64,000 nt of DNA, taken from the NCBI RefSeq assembly GCF_047324175.1, contig NZ_CP178732.1:4712001-4776000 (forward strand), given 5' to 3'. Origin of the DNA: Acerihabitans sp015654925. Lineage in GTDB: Bacteria; Pseudomonadota; Gammaproteobacteria; Enterobacterales; Enterobacteriaceae. The notes under the pieces were generated by a model that saw only the letters and a list, made by a program, of their open reading frames with translations, was not told the origin of the DNA and made no database searches. The position numbers and the translations under genes are program-made. Shown here piece after piece: positions 34,056 through 43,686 of this stretch (the first letter of the stretch is position 1; each line of letters opens with the position of its first letter).

Positions 34056-35009
34056 TTAGAGCAGCTCTTTAATCATCGCTTCCAGTTTTTCCTGATCGGC
34101 GGCGAACTTGCGAATGCCTTCCGCCAGTTTATCCACCGCCATCGGATCGTGGTTATGCTGCCACAGGAATTCGGCCTCGGTCATCTTTTCCGGACGGGCC
34201 TTGATGCTACCTGTATAGGAAAGTTTACGCTCAAGGGTACCTTCGGTTGCGGCCAATTCCTTCAGCAGCGGCGGCGCGATGGTCAGGCGATCGCAGCCGG
34301 CAAGCTCGACGATCTCGCCGGTATTGCGGAAACTGGCGCCCATGACCACGGTTTCGTAACCGTGCTCTTTATAGTACCGGTAAATTTCCGTCACGGAAAT
34401 CACGCCCGGATCTTGCTGGGGCGCGAATTCTTTTTGGTCGCCGTTGGCCTTATGCCAGTCGAGGATGCGCCCGACGAAAGGGGAAATCAGATAGGCGCCC
34501 GCTTCGGCGCAGGCGCGGGCCTGGGCGAACGAGAATAACAGGGTCAGGTTGCAATTGATGCCGGCTTTTTCTAATTGTTCGGCGGCACGGATGCCTTGCC
34601 AGGTGGAAGCCAGTTTGATCAGGATGCGATCGTTGCCGATACCCGCATCGTTATAGAGTTTAATCAGGCTTTTGGCTTTGGACACGCTGGCTTCGGTGTC
34701 ATAGGAAAGGCGGGCGTCCACTTCGGTGGAAACGCGGCCGGGCACTAATTTGAGGATCTCCAGGCCGATGTTCACCGCCAGCTTGTCGGTGGCGTATTTC
34801 ACCTGCTCATGGGCGTCGCGGCTTTGGTCGCGCGCCCAGCTAACAGCCTGGTCGATATATTGGCGATATTCGGGAATCTGCGCCGCATTCAGGATCAATG
34901 AGGGGTTGGTGGTTGCATCCTGTGGCTGATACAGTTTAATGGCGGTGATATCACCGGTATCGGCGACAACGGAGGTCATCTTGCGTAGGGCACTTAGTTT
35001 ATCTGTCAT
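34056..35009 (-). CDS. talB: Transaldolase B
   Basis: Transfers a dihydroxyacetone unit between sugar phosphates in the non-oxidative pentose phosphate pathway. The 317 aa equal the E. coli length. The Schiff-base lysine lies in ILIKLASTWQGIRAAEQLEKAGI (about Lys132), and the N-terminal DATTNPSLI block is conserved. The ATG at 35009 is preferred to upstream in-frame codons. A divergent yaaJ follows across a 212-bp spacer, as in E. coli. Confidence 0.98.
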   Translation of the reverse strand: MTDKLSALRKMTSVVADTGDITAIKLYQPQDATTNPSLILNAAQIPEYRQYIDQAVSWARDQSRDAHEQVKYATDKLAVNIGLEILKLVPGRVSTEVDARLSYDTEASVSKAKSLIKLYNDAGIGNDRILIKLASTWQGIRAAEQLEKAGINCNLTLLFSFAQARACAEAGAYLISPFVGRILDWHKANGDQKEFAPQQDPGVISVTEIYRYYKEHGYETVVMGASFRNTGEIVELAGCDRLTIAPPLLKELAATEGTLERKLSYTGSIKARPEKMTEAEFLWQHNHDPMAVDKLAEGIRKFAADQEKLEAMIKELL

Positions 35010-35221
35010 GATGGAATATCTCGTTGTGAAGGGTGTGCATATCCTATGGCGTTGCACTGCCTTTTTCGATAATACCACGCACATGGTCGGGTGCAAGCGG
35101 GCCGCCAGCGGATTTGCCCGCCGGATCGAACAGCATATCATACCGCCATTACAGGATAATATGTCGGGAAAACGCCATGCCGCTGTAATTAGCGACGGCC
35201 AACAGGGAATTAGGGAAAGAA

Positions 35222-36673
35222 ATGGCTGAACTATTTGTATTTATCGACGATTTGTTATGGAACTCGGTATTGATTTACCTGCTGATAGGCACCGGTGTTT
35301 GGTTCACCTGCCGTTCCGGTTTTATTCAAATTCGCCATTTTCGCCATATGTTTTCCATTTTAAAAGGCTCTGGCCGGGGCAACAGCGCCGGCATCTCCCC
35401 TTTCCAGGCGTTATGCACCTCGCTGGCGGCGCGCATCGGCTGCGGCAATATGTCCGGGGTCGCCCTGGCATTGGTGGTGGGCGGGCCAGGGGCCATATTC
35501 TGGATGTGGCTGGCCGCCTTTATCGGCATGGCCACCGCCTTTGCCGAAAGCACCCTGGCGCAGTTATATAAGGTGCGCGACGCCGATGGCCGGTATTGCG
35601 GCGGCCCCGCCTGGTATATGGAAAATGGCCTGGGGCTGCGCTGGATGGGCATCCTGTTCTCCTGTTTCCTGCTGATCGGCTACGGCGGCGTGTTTAATGC
35701 GGTTCAGGCCAACGCCATCGCCCAGTCGCTGCAAGGAGCCTACGGTATTGAGCCATATCAGACGGGCCTCGGCCTGGTGGCGCTGAGCGGCCTGGTCATT
35801 TTCGGCGGCATCCGTTTTATCGCCCGGCTGTCGCAATGGCTGGTGCCGCTGATGGCGCTGTTTTATGTGCTGCTGGCGGTATGGGTGGTGCTGTCGCATA
35901 TCGATCGCCTGGGGGCGGTGGCCTCGCTGGTCATGGACAGTGCGTTCGGGCTGCGGCAGGCCGCGTCGGGAGCGCTGGGTTACGGCGTTTCGCAGGCAAT
36001 ATTCCAGGGGGTGCAGCGCGGGCTGTTCTCCAACGAGGCCGGGATGGGATCGGCGCCCAATATCGCCGCGGCGGCTACTCCATGGCCGCCCCATCCTGCG
36101 TCGCAGGGATATATCCAGATGCTGGCGGTATTTATTGATACCATCGTCATATGCAGCGCCACCGCGGCCATTATTCTGGCCTCGGGCGTGTTGGAACAGG
36201 GAGCCGCCGATAATACCCAGGGGATCGCCATGATCCAGCAGGCCCTGACGTCGGCGGTCGGCGCGTGGGGCACGCCGTTTATGGTGATCGCGCTGTTTAT
36301 TTTCGCCTTCACGTCAATCATCGGCAATTACGCTTATGCGGAAAACAGCCTGCGCTTTTTCAACGGCCGCCCCGGACGGCGAACGCTGGTTTTCCGGCTC
36401 CTGGTGCTGGGCATGGTCATGTTTGGCTGCCTGACCGAGGTGCCGGTATTGTGGCGTCTGGCCAATTTCGCGATGGGGCTGATGACCCTCACCAATTTGA
36501 TTGCCTTGCTGCTGCTGTCGCGTATCGCGCTGATGCTATCCCACGATTACAATAGCCAGCGCACCGTCGGTAAGCTGCCGACATTTTATGCCGCCAATTT
36601 TCCCGCCATTGCGGCACAATTGCCGCCCGGACAATGGGATCGTCCCGCAACGCGCAACGCCCCGCATCCATAA
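35222..36673 (+). CDS. yaaJ: Alanine/glycine:cation symporter family protein YaaJ
   Basis: The 483-aa membrane protein (E. coli 476) belongs to the AGCS family of sodium- or proton-coupled alanine/glycine symporters. Typical blocks are SPFQALCTSLAARIGCGNMSGVA near residue 58, GGPAWYMENGLGLRW, and VQRGLFSNEAGMGSAPNIAAAA. About ten membrane segments are expected. The ATG at 35222 follows GGGAAAGA. It is followed by yaaA after 20 bp, likely one transcript. Confidence 0.93.
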   Translation: MAELFVFIDDLLWNSVLIYLLIGTGVWFTCRSGFIQIRHFRHMFSILKGSGRGNSAGISPFQALCTSLAARIGCGNMSGVALALVVGGPGAIFWMWLAAFIGMATAFAESTLAQLYKVRDADGRYCGGPAWYMENGLGLRWMGILFSCFLLIGYGGVFNAVQANAIAQSLQGAYGIEPYQTGLGLVALSGLVIFGGIRFIARLSQWLVPLMALFYVLLAVWVVLSHIDRLGAVASLVMDSAFGLRQAASGALGYGVSQAIFQGVQRGLFSNEAGMGSAPNIAAAATPWPPHPASQGYIQMLAVFIDTIVICSATAAIILASGVLEQGAADNTQGIAMIQQALTSAVGAWGTPFMVIALFIFAFTSIIGNYAYAENSLRFFNGRPGRRTLVFRLLVLGMVMFGCLTEVPVLWRLANFAMGLMTLTNLIALLLLSRIALMLSHDYNSQRTVGKLPTFYAANFPAIAAQLPPGQWDRPATRNAPHP

Positions 36674-36693
36674 CCAGACAGGAACCGCTATTT

Positions 36694-37467
36694 ATGCTTA
36701 TCGCTATATCCCCAGCCAAAACGCTGGATTATAAAAGCCCGCTGGCGACCCGCCGTTATACCCAGCCGGAGCTGCTGGCCCGGTCGGAAAAACTGATGAA
36801 GATCTGTCGTAAACTGACCCCGGCGCAGCTATCAGGCCTGATGGGAATAAGCGATAAGCTGGCGGATTTGAACGCGGCGCGCTTTCAGTCATGGCGGGCG
36901 GATTTCACCCCGGACAACGCCCGGCAGGCCATATTGGCCTTTAAAGGCGACGTTTATACCGGTCTGGCGGCGCAGTCCTTCAGCGAGGCTGATTTCGATT
37001 TTGCGCAACGCCATCTGCGCATGCTGTCTGGCCTGTACGGCATACTGCGGCCGCTGGATCTGATGCAGCCCTATCGCCTGGAAATGGGGATCAGGCTGGC
37101 GAACCCGGCGGGCGGCGATTTATATCATTTCTGGGGCGAGACGCTGACCCAAAAACTCAATGAGGCGCTGGCCGCTCAGGGGGACGACGTGCTGATCAAT
37201 CTGGCCTCGGAAGAGTATTTCAAAGCGATCAAGGTGGATAAATTGACGGGCCGGGTGATTAAGCCGGTGTTTCTGGATGAAAAAAACGGCCAATTTAAAA
37301 TTATCAGCTTTAACGCCAAAAAAGCGCGCGGCATGATGAGCCGCTTTATTATCACCCAGCGCCTGGAGCGGCCCGAGCAGTTACGGGAATTCAATGACGG
37401 CGGCTACGCCTACGATGCGCAGCGTTCCAATGACGCGCAGTGGGTATTTACCCGCCCGGAGAAGTGA
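36694..37467 (+). CDS. yaaA: Peroxide stress resistance protein YaaA
   Basis: The 257-aa protein (E. coli 258) is the DUF328/UPF0246 protein YaaA, which in E. coli lowers intracellular free iron under hydrogen peroxide stress. Conserved blocks are MLIAISPAKTLDYKSPL, LSGLYGILRPLDLMQPYRLEMG, NLASEEYFKAI and ISFNAKKARGMMSRFII. An upstream in-frame ATG (36634) lies inside yaaJ; the start at 36694 has the family N terminus. Confidence 0.96.
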   Translation: MLIAISPAKTLDYKSPLATRRYTQPELLARSEKLMKICRKLTPAQLSGLMGISDKLADLNAARFQSWRADFTPDNARQAILAFKGDVYTGLAAQSFSEADFDFAQRHLRMLSGLYGILRPLDLMQPYRLEMGIRLANPAGGDLYHFWGETLTQKLNEALAAQGDDVLINLASEEYFKAIKVDKLTGRVIKPVFLDEKNGQFKIISFNAKKARGMMSRFIITQRLERPEQLREFNDGGYAYDAQRSNDAQWVFTRPEK

Positions 37468-37472
37468 GCTGA

Positions 37473-37495
37473 CCCGGCGAAACCGCTTCGCCGGG
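37473..37495. terminator. Hairpin between convergent yaaA and thrC
   Basis: CCCGGCGAA (37473-37481) and TTCGCCGGG (37487-37495) form a 9-bp perfect stem with a 5-base loop. No strong T-run is seen on either side, so it may act as a 3'-end stabiliser for both transcripts. Confidence 0.55.
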
Positions 37496-37502
37496 CGTGC
37501 GA

Positions 37503-38792
37503 TTATTGCGGTAAATCCATCAACAGCTTGCGCAACTGCGGGAAATCGGCGGGCAATGTGCTCGACAGCAGCGGCAGGGAAGCCCTGAGGGCCAGCGCCT
37601 TCGGCAGCGGCAAGGATTGTCCCAACACCTCGTCCACGGTTTCCTTGAACTTGGCCGGGTGGGCGGTGCCCAGGAACAGGCCGAACTCGCCGGGCTGCAG
37701 CTGATCGCGCAACAGGCGATACGCGATCGCGGCGTGCGGCTCGGAAATGTAACCCAGTCCGGCCAGTTCACGCATGGTTTCGCGGGTGGTATTGTCATCC
37801 ACGCAGCCATAGGCCAGGGTGTCCAGCCGCCAGTTCTTGCGCCGGAACAGCTCTTCCACCCGCGGCCAGTTATTGGGCTGGCTGACATCCATGGCGTTGG
37901 ACAGGGTGGCCACGGTGGGGTTGGGCAGCCATTTCCCGCCGGACAGGAACCGCGGCACGGTATCGTTGGCATTGGTGGCGGCGATAAAACGCTTAATCGG
38001 CAAGCCCAGGGACTTGGCCAGCAGCCCGGCGGTCAAATCGCCGAAATTGCCGCTGGGTACCGACACCACCAGCTGATTGCGTTGCTCCTGCGACAACTGG
38101 GCCACCGCTTCGAAGTAATAGCAAATTTGCGCCAGCAGGCGGCTGATATTGATCGAGTTGGCGGAGTTCAGCCCCAGGCCGCGTTTCAGATCTTCATCAT
38201 CAAAGGCGTGTTTGACCAGGGACTGGCACGCATCGAAGTCCCCCTCGATGGCCACGGTATGGATATTGCCGCCCAGGGTGCAGAACAGTTTTTCCTGCAG
38301 GGGACTGATTTTTCCGCGCGGATAAAGGATCACCACCCGCACGTTTTCCAGACCGTAAAAAGCGTGGGCCACCGCGGCGCCGGTATCGCCGGAGGTCGCG
38401 GTCAGGATGGTCACCGGCTGGCCTTTGGCCACTTCGGTCAGCATTTGCGCCATGAACCGGCCGCCGAAATCCTTAAACGCCAGGGTCGGGCCGTGAAACA
38501 GTTCCAGCACCGAAATATCCTCACTCACGGCGGCGACGGGAGCCGGAAACTCAAAAGCGGCTTTTACCCGCCGGTAGATAGTCTCCAGCGGCAGCTCATC
38601 ACCGATGTAAGCCGACAGAATACGCGCGCTGCGGGTCACCAGATCGAGATCCAGCAAGGCGTCGATTTCCGTAGAGGCGAACTCGGGCAGCTCCAGGGGG
38701 AAAAACAGCCCCTGCTGGCGGCCCAGTCCCTGCTTAATCGCCTGGGCGAAACTGACCTGCTCGTTATGATCCTTAATATTATACAATTTCAT
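37503..38792 (-). CDS. thrC: Threonine synthase
   Basis: Final enzyme of threonine synthesis, converting O-phosphohomoserine to threonine with PLP. The 429 aa (E. coli 428) include the PLP lysine in GPTLAFKDFGGRFM (Lys107) and the phosphate-binding SGDTGAAVAHAF. It lies 3 bp after thrB in the thrABC operon and is the last gene before the hairpin at 37473-37495. Confidence 0.98.
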   Translation of the reverse strand: MKLYNIKDHNEQVSFAQAIKQGLGRQQGLFFPLELPEFASTEIDALLDLDLVTRSARILSAYIGDELPLETIYRRVKAAFEFPAPVAAVSEDISVLELFHGPTLAFKDFGGRFMAQMLTEVAKGQPVTILTATSGDTGAAVAHAFYGLENVRVVILYPRGKISPLQEKLFCTLGGNIHTVAIEGDFDACQSLVKHAFDDEDLKRGLGLNSANSINISRLLAQICYYFEAVAQLSQEQRNQLVVSVPSGNFGDLTAGLLAKSLGLPIKRFIAATNANDTVPRFLSGGKWLPNPTVATLSNAMDVSQPNNWPRVEELFRRKNWRLDTLAYGCVDDNTTRETMRELAGLGYISEPHAAIAYRLLRDQLQPGEFGLFLGTAHPAKFKETVDEVLGQSLPLPKALALRASLPLLSSTLPADFPQLRKLLMDLPQ

Positions 38793-38795
38793 ACG

Positions 38796-39725
38796 TTATC
38801 CCATCACTCGCGCGCCGGTAGTATCCAGGCGACAGATATGAACAAAACCTTCATCGTTTTGCAGGTAGTGCTGCGTTAGCCAGGCGGCCAGGCGCTGCGC
38901 GGTATCTTCCCGATCGCACACCGCAAACAGCGTTGGGCCGGAACCGGAAATGCCGCAGGCCAGGGCGCCGATATCGGCCGCGGCCCGGCGGGCCTCGATA
39001 AACCCCGGCAACAGCTTGGTGCGGTACGGCTCGGCAATCACATCTTTCATCAGTTTTGCCGCCAGCGCCGGCTGCTGGGTATGGCTGGCATGGATAAAGC
39101 CCGCCAGGAAACGCCCATGGCTGATACAATCCTGCCGGCGGTACTGGGCGGGCAAAATGGCCCGCGCCTCGGCGGTGGAGACTTTGATTCCCGGATAGGC
39201 CATGACCCACAGCCACTCGCTAAAGCCGGGCACCTGCTGGCTGATAATACTATTTTCTTCCAGCATCAGCTGGATGCCGCCAAGAAAGCAAGGCGCCACG
39301 TTATCGTAGTGGACACTGCCCGAAATACGCCCTTCCATCTCGCCCATCAGCCTGAGCATCTGGTTTTCATCCAATGGATAATCGCAATGGGCATTCATGG
39401 CCACCAGCGCGGCCACCACCGAACAGGCGCTGGAACCGAGGCCGGAACCGATAGGCATATTTTTCTCCAGCCGCATGGCCACCGGGATGGTTTTATCCAC
39501 CGCCTGGCAAAAACGCTCCCAGCACTGGTAAACAATATTTTGCGCGGGGTCCGTCGGCAGCTTGCCGGCGAAACGGCCGTTTATGTCCAGACTGAATTGC
39601 GCCGCGGCCGTTACCGTGACGCAATCCCCCAATAGTGTTCCATCAACCGGCGAAACCGCCGCGCCCAGGACATCGAAACCGACGCTAACATTACCTATCG
39701 ACGCAGGCGCATAGACCTTAACCAT
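38796..39725 (-). CDS. thrB: Homoserine kinase
   Basis: GHMP-family kinase that phosphorylates homoserine. The 309 aa (E. coli 310) begin MVKVYAPASIGNVSVGFDVLG and carry the ATP-binding MPIGSGLGSSACSVVAAL, with a C-terminal GISGSGPTLFAV motif. It starts one base after the thrA stop, so the two are coupled. Confidence 0.98.
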   Translation of the reverse strand: MVKVYAPASIGNVSVGFDVLGAAVSPVDGTLLGDCVTVTAAAQFSLDINGRFAGKLPTDPAQNIVYQCWERFCQAVDKTIPVAMRLEKNMPIGSGLGSSACSVVAALVAMNAHCDYPLDENQMLRLMGEMEGRISGSVHYDNVAPCFLGGIQLMLEENSIISQQVPGFSEWLWVMAYPGIKVSTAEARAILPAQYRRQDCISHGRFLAGFIHASHTQQPALAAKLMKDVIAEPYRTKLLPGFIEARRAAADIGALACGISGSGPTLFAVCDREDTAQRLAAWLTQHYLQNDEGFVHICRLDTTGARVMG

Positions 39726-39726
39726 T

Positions 39727-42195
39727 TTAGACTCCCAACTTCCATGACAGCGTACGCAGAAGATCCGCGAATACGCCCGCGGCAGTCACATCATTACCCG
39801 CGCCGTAGCCGCGCAACACCAGCGGCAGCGGCTGATAATACCGCGTGTAAAAGGCCAGCGCATTCTCGCCGTCTTTTACTTTATAAAGCGGATCGTTGCC
39901 GTCCACCGCCGCGATTCTCACCTGGCATTTACCGGCCTCGATGCCGGCGACATAACGCAGCACCTGGCCCGCGTCGCGGGCCGCCGCCACCTTGGCCGCA
40001 AACGTATCGTCAATGGACGGCAAGCGCGCCAGGAACGATGCCACATCCCCCGCGGCATCAAAACCCGCGGGCAATACCGGCTCGACCGCGATATCGTCCA
40101 ACTCCAGCTGATATCCAGCTTCACGCGCCAGAATCAACAACTTACGCGCAACGTCCATGCCTGACAAGTCATCGCGGGGATCGGGTTCCGTATAACCCAG
40201 CCCCTTCGCCGCCAGCGTGGCCGCCGACAGCGACATGCCTTCGTCCAGCTTGCCGAAAATAAACGACAGCGACCCGGAAAGAATACCGGAAAAGCGCAGC
40301 AGTTCATCGCCGGCGTTTAACAGATTCTGCAAATTTTCGATGACCGGCAATCCGGCGCCGACGTTGGTGTCATACAGGAACTTGCGGCGCGAACCGGCAG
40401 CGGCGCTGCGCATTTGCTGATAGTAATGCATCGACGCGGTATTGGCCTTTTTGTTGGGCGTCACCACGTGGAAGCCATCGCCCAGGAAATCCGCATACTG
40501 GTCGGCAATGGCCGAACTGCTGGTGCAATCCACGATCACCGGGTTAAGCAGGTGATACTCTTTCACCAGCCTGATCAGGCGGCCGAGATTAAACCCTTCC
40601 TTGGCCTGCGCCAGTTCCTGCTGCCAGGTTTCCAGCGAAATGCCGTGTACATTGGTCAATAACGCGCGGGAATTGGCAATGCCGCACACCCGTAAATCAA
40701 TATGTTTATCTTTCAGCCAATGATGCTGGCGGCGGATTTGCTCCAGCAACGCCCCGCCGACCCCGCCGGCGCCGATAATAAACACCTCGATCACTTGATC
40801 GGTATTAAACAGCATCTGGTGCGCGACGCGAACCCCGGTGGTGGTGGCGTCGTTATCCACCACCACCGAGATCGACCGTTCGGACGATCCCTGGGCGATG
40901 GCGATAATATTGATATTGGCCCGGGCCAGCGCCGCGAACAGCTTGGCCGACAGACCGCGCTGGGTGCGCATGCCGTCGCCGACCACCGAGATGATCGCCA
41001 ATGTGGTGATAATATCCAGCGGTTCGAGCAAGCCGTCTTTCAATTCCAGGTAGAATTCATCTTCCAGGGCTTTGCGGGCGCCGTTCAGCTCATGCTGCGG
41101 CACGCAAAAACTGATGCTGTACTCCGACGAGGACTGGGTAATCAACACTACCGAACTGCCGGCGCGCGACATGGCGGCGAACACGCGGGCCGCCATACCG
41201 ATCATGCCCTTCATGCCGGGGCCGGAGACATTGATCATCGCCATATTATTTAAATGGGTGATGCCCTTGACCGGATTAGCTCCGTCGGGTTCGCTTTGGC
41301 CGATCAGCGTGCCGGGAGCCTGCGGATTTTCGGTATTTTTTATCAGGCAGGGGATCTGAAATTGGGCAATCGGGGCGATGGTGCGCGGATGCAGGACTTT
41401 GGCGCCGAAATAAGACAGCTCCATCGCCTCCTGGTAGGACATGGATTTCAGCAGCCGCGCGTCGGGCACTTGCCGGGGATCGCAGGTATAGACGCCGTCC
41501 ACGTCGGTCCAGATCTCGCAGCAGTCGGCGCGCAGGCATGCGGCCAGCACCGCCGCGGAATAATCCGAGCCGTTGCGTCCCAGCACCACCAGCTCGCCCT
41601 TGTCATTGCCGGCGGTGAATCCCGCCATCAATATGATATGGTCCGGCGCGATGGCGGCATCATTGATCCGGCGGGTGGACTCGACGATATCCACGGTGGA
41701 TTCCAGGTAATGGCCCTGCGCCAGCAGTTTTTCCACCGGATTGATTACCGTGACGGCAAAACCGCGGGCCACGAATACCGCTTCCATGATGGCGATGGAG
41801 AGTTTCTCGCCCCGGCAAATAATCGCGGCGTTGATGCTGTCGGGGCATTGTTTCAACAGGGTGATACCGTGCAGTAATTGCTTGAGCTGGGCGAATTCCT
41901 GATCCACCAGCTTGCGCAACCCCGCGTAATCGAATCCGGGCTGCGCCTGCGCCAGTCCTTGCAGCAACTCCGAGAAAATACGCTCCGCATCGTTCATGGT
42001 GGGCTGGATATCCTGCCCACCGAGGGTTTTCTCAATCATGGCAACCAAATGATTGGTGATTTTTGCGGGTGCGGAAAGCACCGTGGCTACCTGTCCCTGC
42101 CCCGTATTACTTTCAATGATATCGGCGACGCGCATAAAGCGTTCTGCATTGGCAACCGAGGTACCACCGAATTTCAGTACTCGCATTTTTTTCAT
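39727..42195 (-). CDS. thrA: Bifunctional aspartokinase I/homoserine dehydrogenase I
   Basis: Fused enzyme for the first and third steps of threonine synthesis, feedback-inhibited by threonine. The 822 aa (E. coli 820) begin with the aspartokinase VLKFGGTSVANAERF. ACT regulatory repeats occupy the middle (INVSGPGMKGMIG; ISVVGDGMRTQRG). The homoserine dehydrogenase begins EVFIIGAGGVGGALLEQI, near residue 465, with the catalytic region FLYDTNVGAGLPVIENLQ. The thrL leader and attenuator lie just upstream. Confidence 0.98.
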   Translation of the reverse strand: MKKMRVLKFGGTSVANAERFMRVADIIESNTGQGQVATVLSAPAKITNHLVAMIEKTLGGQDIQPTMNDAERIFSELLQGLAQAQPGFDYAGLRKLVDQEFAQLKQLLHGITLLKQCPDSINAAIICRGEKLSIAIMEAVFVARGFAVTVINPVEKLLAQGHYLESTVDIVESTRRINDAAIAPDHIILMAGFTAGNDKGELVVLGRNGSDYSAAVLAACLRADCCEIWTDVDGVYTCDPRQVPDARLLKSMSYQEAMELSYFGAKVLHPRTIAPIAQFQIPCLIKNTENPQAPGTLIGQSEPDGANPVKGITHLNNMAMINVSGPGMKGMIGMAARVFAAMSRAGSSVVLITQSSSEYSISFCVPQHELNGARKALEDEFYLELKDGLLEPLDIITTLAIISVVGDGMRTQRGLSAKLFAALARANINIIAIAQGSSERSISVVVDNDATTTGVRVAHQMLFNTDQVIEVFIIGAGGVGGALLEQIRRQHHWLKDKHIDLRVCGIANSRALLTNVHGISLETWQQELAQAKEGFNLGRLIRLVKEYHLLNPVIVDCTSSSAIADQYADFLGDGFHVVTPNKKANTASMHYYQQMRSAAAGSRRKFLYDTNVGAGLPVIENLQNLLNAGDELLRFSGILSGSLSFIFGKLDEGMSLSAATLAAKGLGYTEPDPRDDLSGMDVARKLLILAREAGYQLELDDIAVEPVLPAGFDAAGDVASFLARLPSIDDTFAAKVAAARDAGQVLRYVAGIEAGKCQVRIAAVDGNDPLYKVKDGENALAFYTRYYQPLPLVLRGYGAGNDVTAAGVFADLLRTLSWKLGV

Positions 42196-42212
42196 CTCCT
42201 GGTTTTAAGCTT

Positions 42213-42251
42213 AAAAAAAAGCCCGCACTGTTTAGGTGCGGGCTTTTTTTT
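42213..42251 (-). terminator. thr operon attenuator
   Basis: On the minus strand GCCCGCAC, a 7-base loop and GTGCGGGC (plus-strand arms 42221-42228 and 42236-42243) are followed by eight T. It lies between thrL and thrA. The GTGCGGGC at the end of the leader gene (plus strand 42271-42278) can pair with the GCCCGCAC arm and so act as the alternative antiterminator element. Confidence 0.92.
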
Positions 42252-42267
42252 GTTTATCCTGTATGCG

Positions 42268-42336
42268 TCAGCCCGCACCGCTACTTGTGGTATCGGTGAA
42301 GGTAATAATAATGGTGGTCAGGCTGATGAAACGCAT
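42268..42336 (-). CDS. thrL: thr operon leader peptide
   Basis: A 22-codon frame starts ATG at 42336 and stops TGA at 42268-42270. It encodes MRFISLTTIIITFTDTT followed by SSGAG, with six threonine and four isoleucine codons. Ribosome stalling when charged tRNA-Thr or tRNA-Ile is scarce would prevent the attenuator from forming, as in E. coli. The ending GAG matches E. coli ThrL, but there are two fewer threonines. Confidence 0.93.
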   Translation of the reverse strand: MRFISLTTIIITFTDTTSSGAG

Positions 42337-42372
42337 GTAGTAAATAATCTATATTATTTTTTAATGACTTAC

Positions 42373-42401
42373 TGGTTAAAGCAATTATGGCCAAAAGTCA
42401 A
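42373..42401 (-). promoter_or_regulatory. thrLABC promoter
   Basis: On the minus strand TTGACT (42396-42401), 17 bp and TAACCA (42373-42378). Both boxes and the spacing match the E. coli thr promoter region. The start of thrL is about 37 bp downstream of the -10. Confidence 0.75.
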
Positions 42402-42525
42402 TGATATTTTGTTTTTGGCTGTTTTTCATACCGGTCGGAGCGCCCTATTTTCACTGGGAAAAAGTGATTAATACCCGATAAGTACGGGTGAAAAACTCAT
42501 TTTGCCAGCATTTCACGCCGATAGG

Positions 42526-43230
42526 CTAAAATTTACCGCTATTATTTGCTGTCAGCGCTTTTTCGATATCCTGCACCAGGGTATGCAGCATGGCGGTGTC
42601 CCGCTGCGTGGCCAGACCCAGCCGCTGGTGCAGCCAATCGGTTAATTTTTGGTCGTCGCTGACGTTGATTTGCGCCAATAACCGATCAAAGCGCTGGCGC
42701 AGCGCATCCAGCTGGCCGGCGGATGCGGGCGGATGCGCCGGCGCCGATAGCTGATTGAGCGCCGCCAACTGGTAACAGTAAACCATCACCGCCTGCCCCA
42801 GGTTCAACGAAGGGTAAGTCCCCTGCATCGGCACGCCGGTAAGGATATCGGCCAGGGCCATTTCTTCATTGGTCAGACCGCTATCCTCCCGGCCAAATAC
42901 CAGCGCCCCTTGCTTAATCCAGCGCTGTTTCTCCCGCAACTGCGGCAACAGCTGCTCCGCCGAGCAGTAATAGTGGAACCGGGCCCGGTGGCGGGCGGTG
43001 GTCGCCACCGTAAAATCCACATCCGCTAACGCCGCGGCTAACGTGGTAAAATGCGCGGCGCCGCTGAGGATTTCCGTGGCGCCATGGGCTACCCTGGCGG
43101 CGGCGGGGTCCAGATGCGCCTGGCTATCGACAATGCGCAGCGAGGCGAACCCCATGGTTTTCATGGCGCGGGCCGCGGCGCCGACATTTTCCGGCCGCGC
43201 CGGTGAGACAAGAATAATATGTAGCTGCAT
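42526..43230 (-). CDS. yjtD: SpoU-type tRNA/rRNA methyltransferase YjtD (LasT)
   Basis: The 234-aa protein (E. coli 228) is a SPOUT-fold RNA 2'-O-methyltransferase. It begins with HIILVSPARPENVGAAARAMKTMGF (motif 1) and carries GALVFGREDSGLTNEE (motif 2) and YPSLNLGQAVMVYCYQL (motif 3). It resembles TrmJ but lies between thrL and arcA, which is the yjtD position. Its RNA target is not established from sequence. Confidence 0.92.
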   Translation of the reverse strand: MQLHIILVSPARPENVGAAARAMKTMGFASLRIVDSQAHLDPAAARVAHGATEILSGAAHFTTLAAALADVDFTVATTARHRARFHYYCSAEQLLPQLREKQRWIKQGALVFGREDSGLTNEEMALADILTGVPMQGTYPSLNLGQAVMVYCYQLAALNQLSAPAHPPASAGQLDALRQRFDRLLAQINVSDDQKLTDWLHQRLGLATQRDTAMLHTLVQDIEKALTANNSGKF

Positions 43231-43686
43231 GGCGGTTCTCGGTTAACGCGACTAAGGGCACCAGATATATTAACATCAATTGGCCGGGTGTTTTACGGCG
43301 CGCGCCATAAGCTGAATCGTTCATAGATAGGGATCAAATGCTGTCAAATGCGCTGGTATATAAGGGTTTTTCCATTAATCACCCTCGCCATGGCAGTTAA
43401 TTTGATATATGTCAGCAAAATGAAATTTTCTTGAGTGGCAAATTCGTTTCGCGCTGTTATAGTGTTGTTAATAAGGGTAAGCTATATGGCATTTGAGCTT
43501 AAGAAAAAGCGCCCCAGAATCAGGTTAGCGGTGCCATGGTTATCCGTAGTGAATCGCCTGGAGCACGTTTATGTACTTTAGCCTCATAGCATTGGGGATT
43601 TCACATCCGTTCCCAGGCAATGTTGCAGATAACCGCGGCTTTTGTACTTCCTCTTTCAATTTTGTTGGTAATTTTAGGTAGCAAAC
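43231..43686. other. yjtD-arcA divergent intergenic region
   Basis: This 456-bp stretch holds no gene I can support; E. coli yjjY, a short ORF at this place, is not recognisable. An FNR-like palindrome TTGATATATGTCAG lies at 43402-43415, and a TATAGT -10 candidate at 43458-43463. Both would fit oxygen-dependent control of arcA, but neither is strong. Confidence 0.45.

Noticed and set aside
43231..43686. Possible yjjY homologue upstream of arcA
   Set aside because: No short frame with similarity to E. coli YjjY could be found in either strand.
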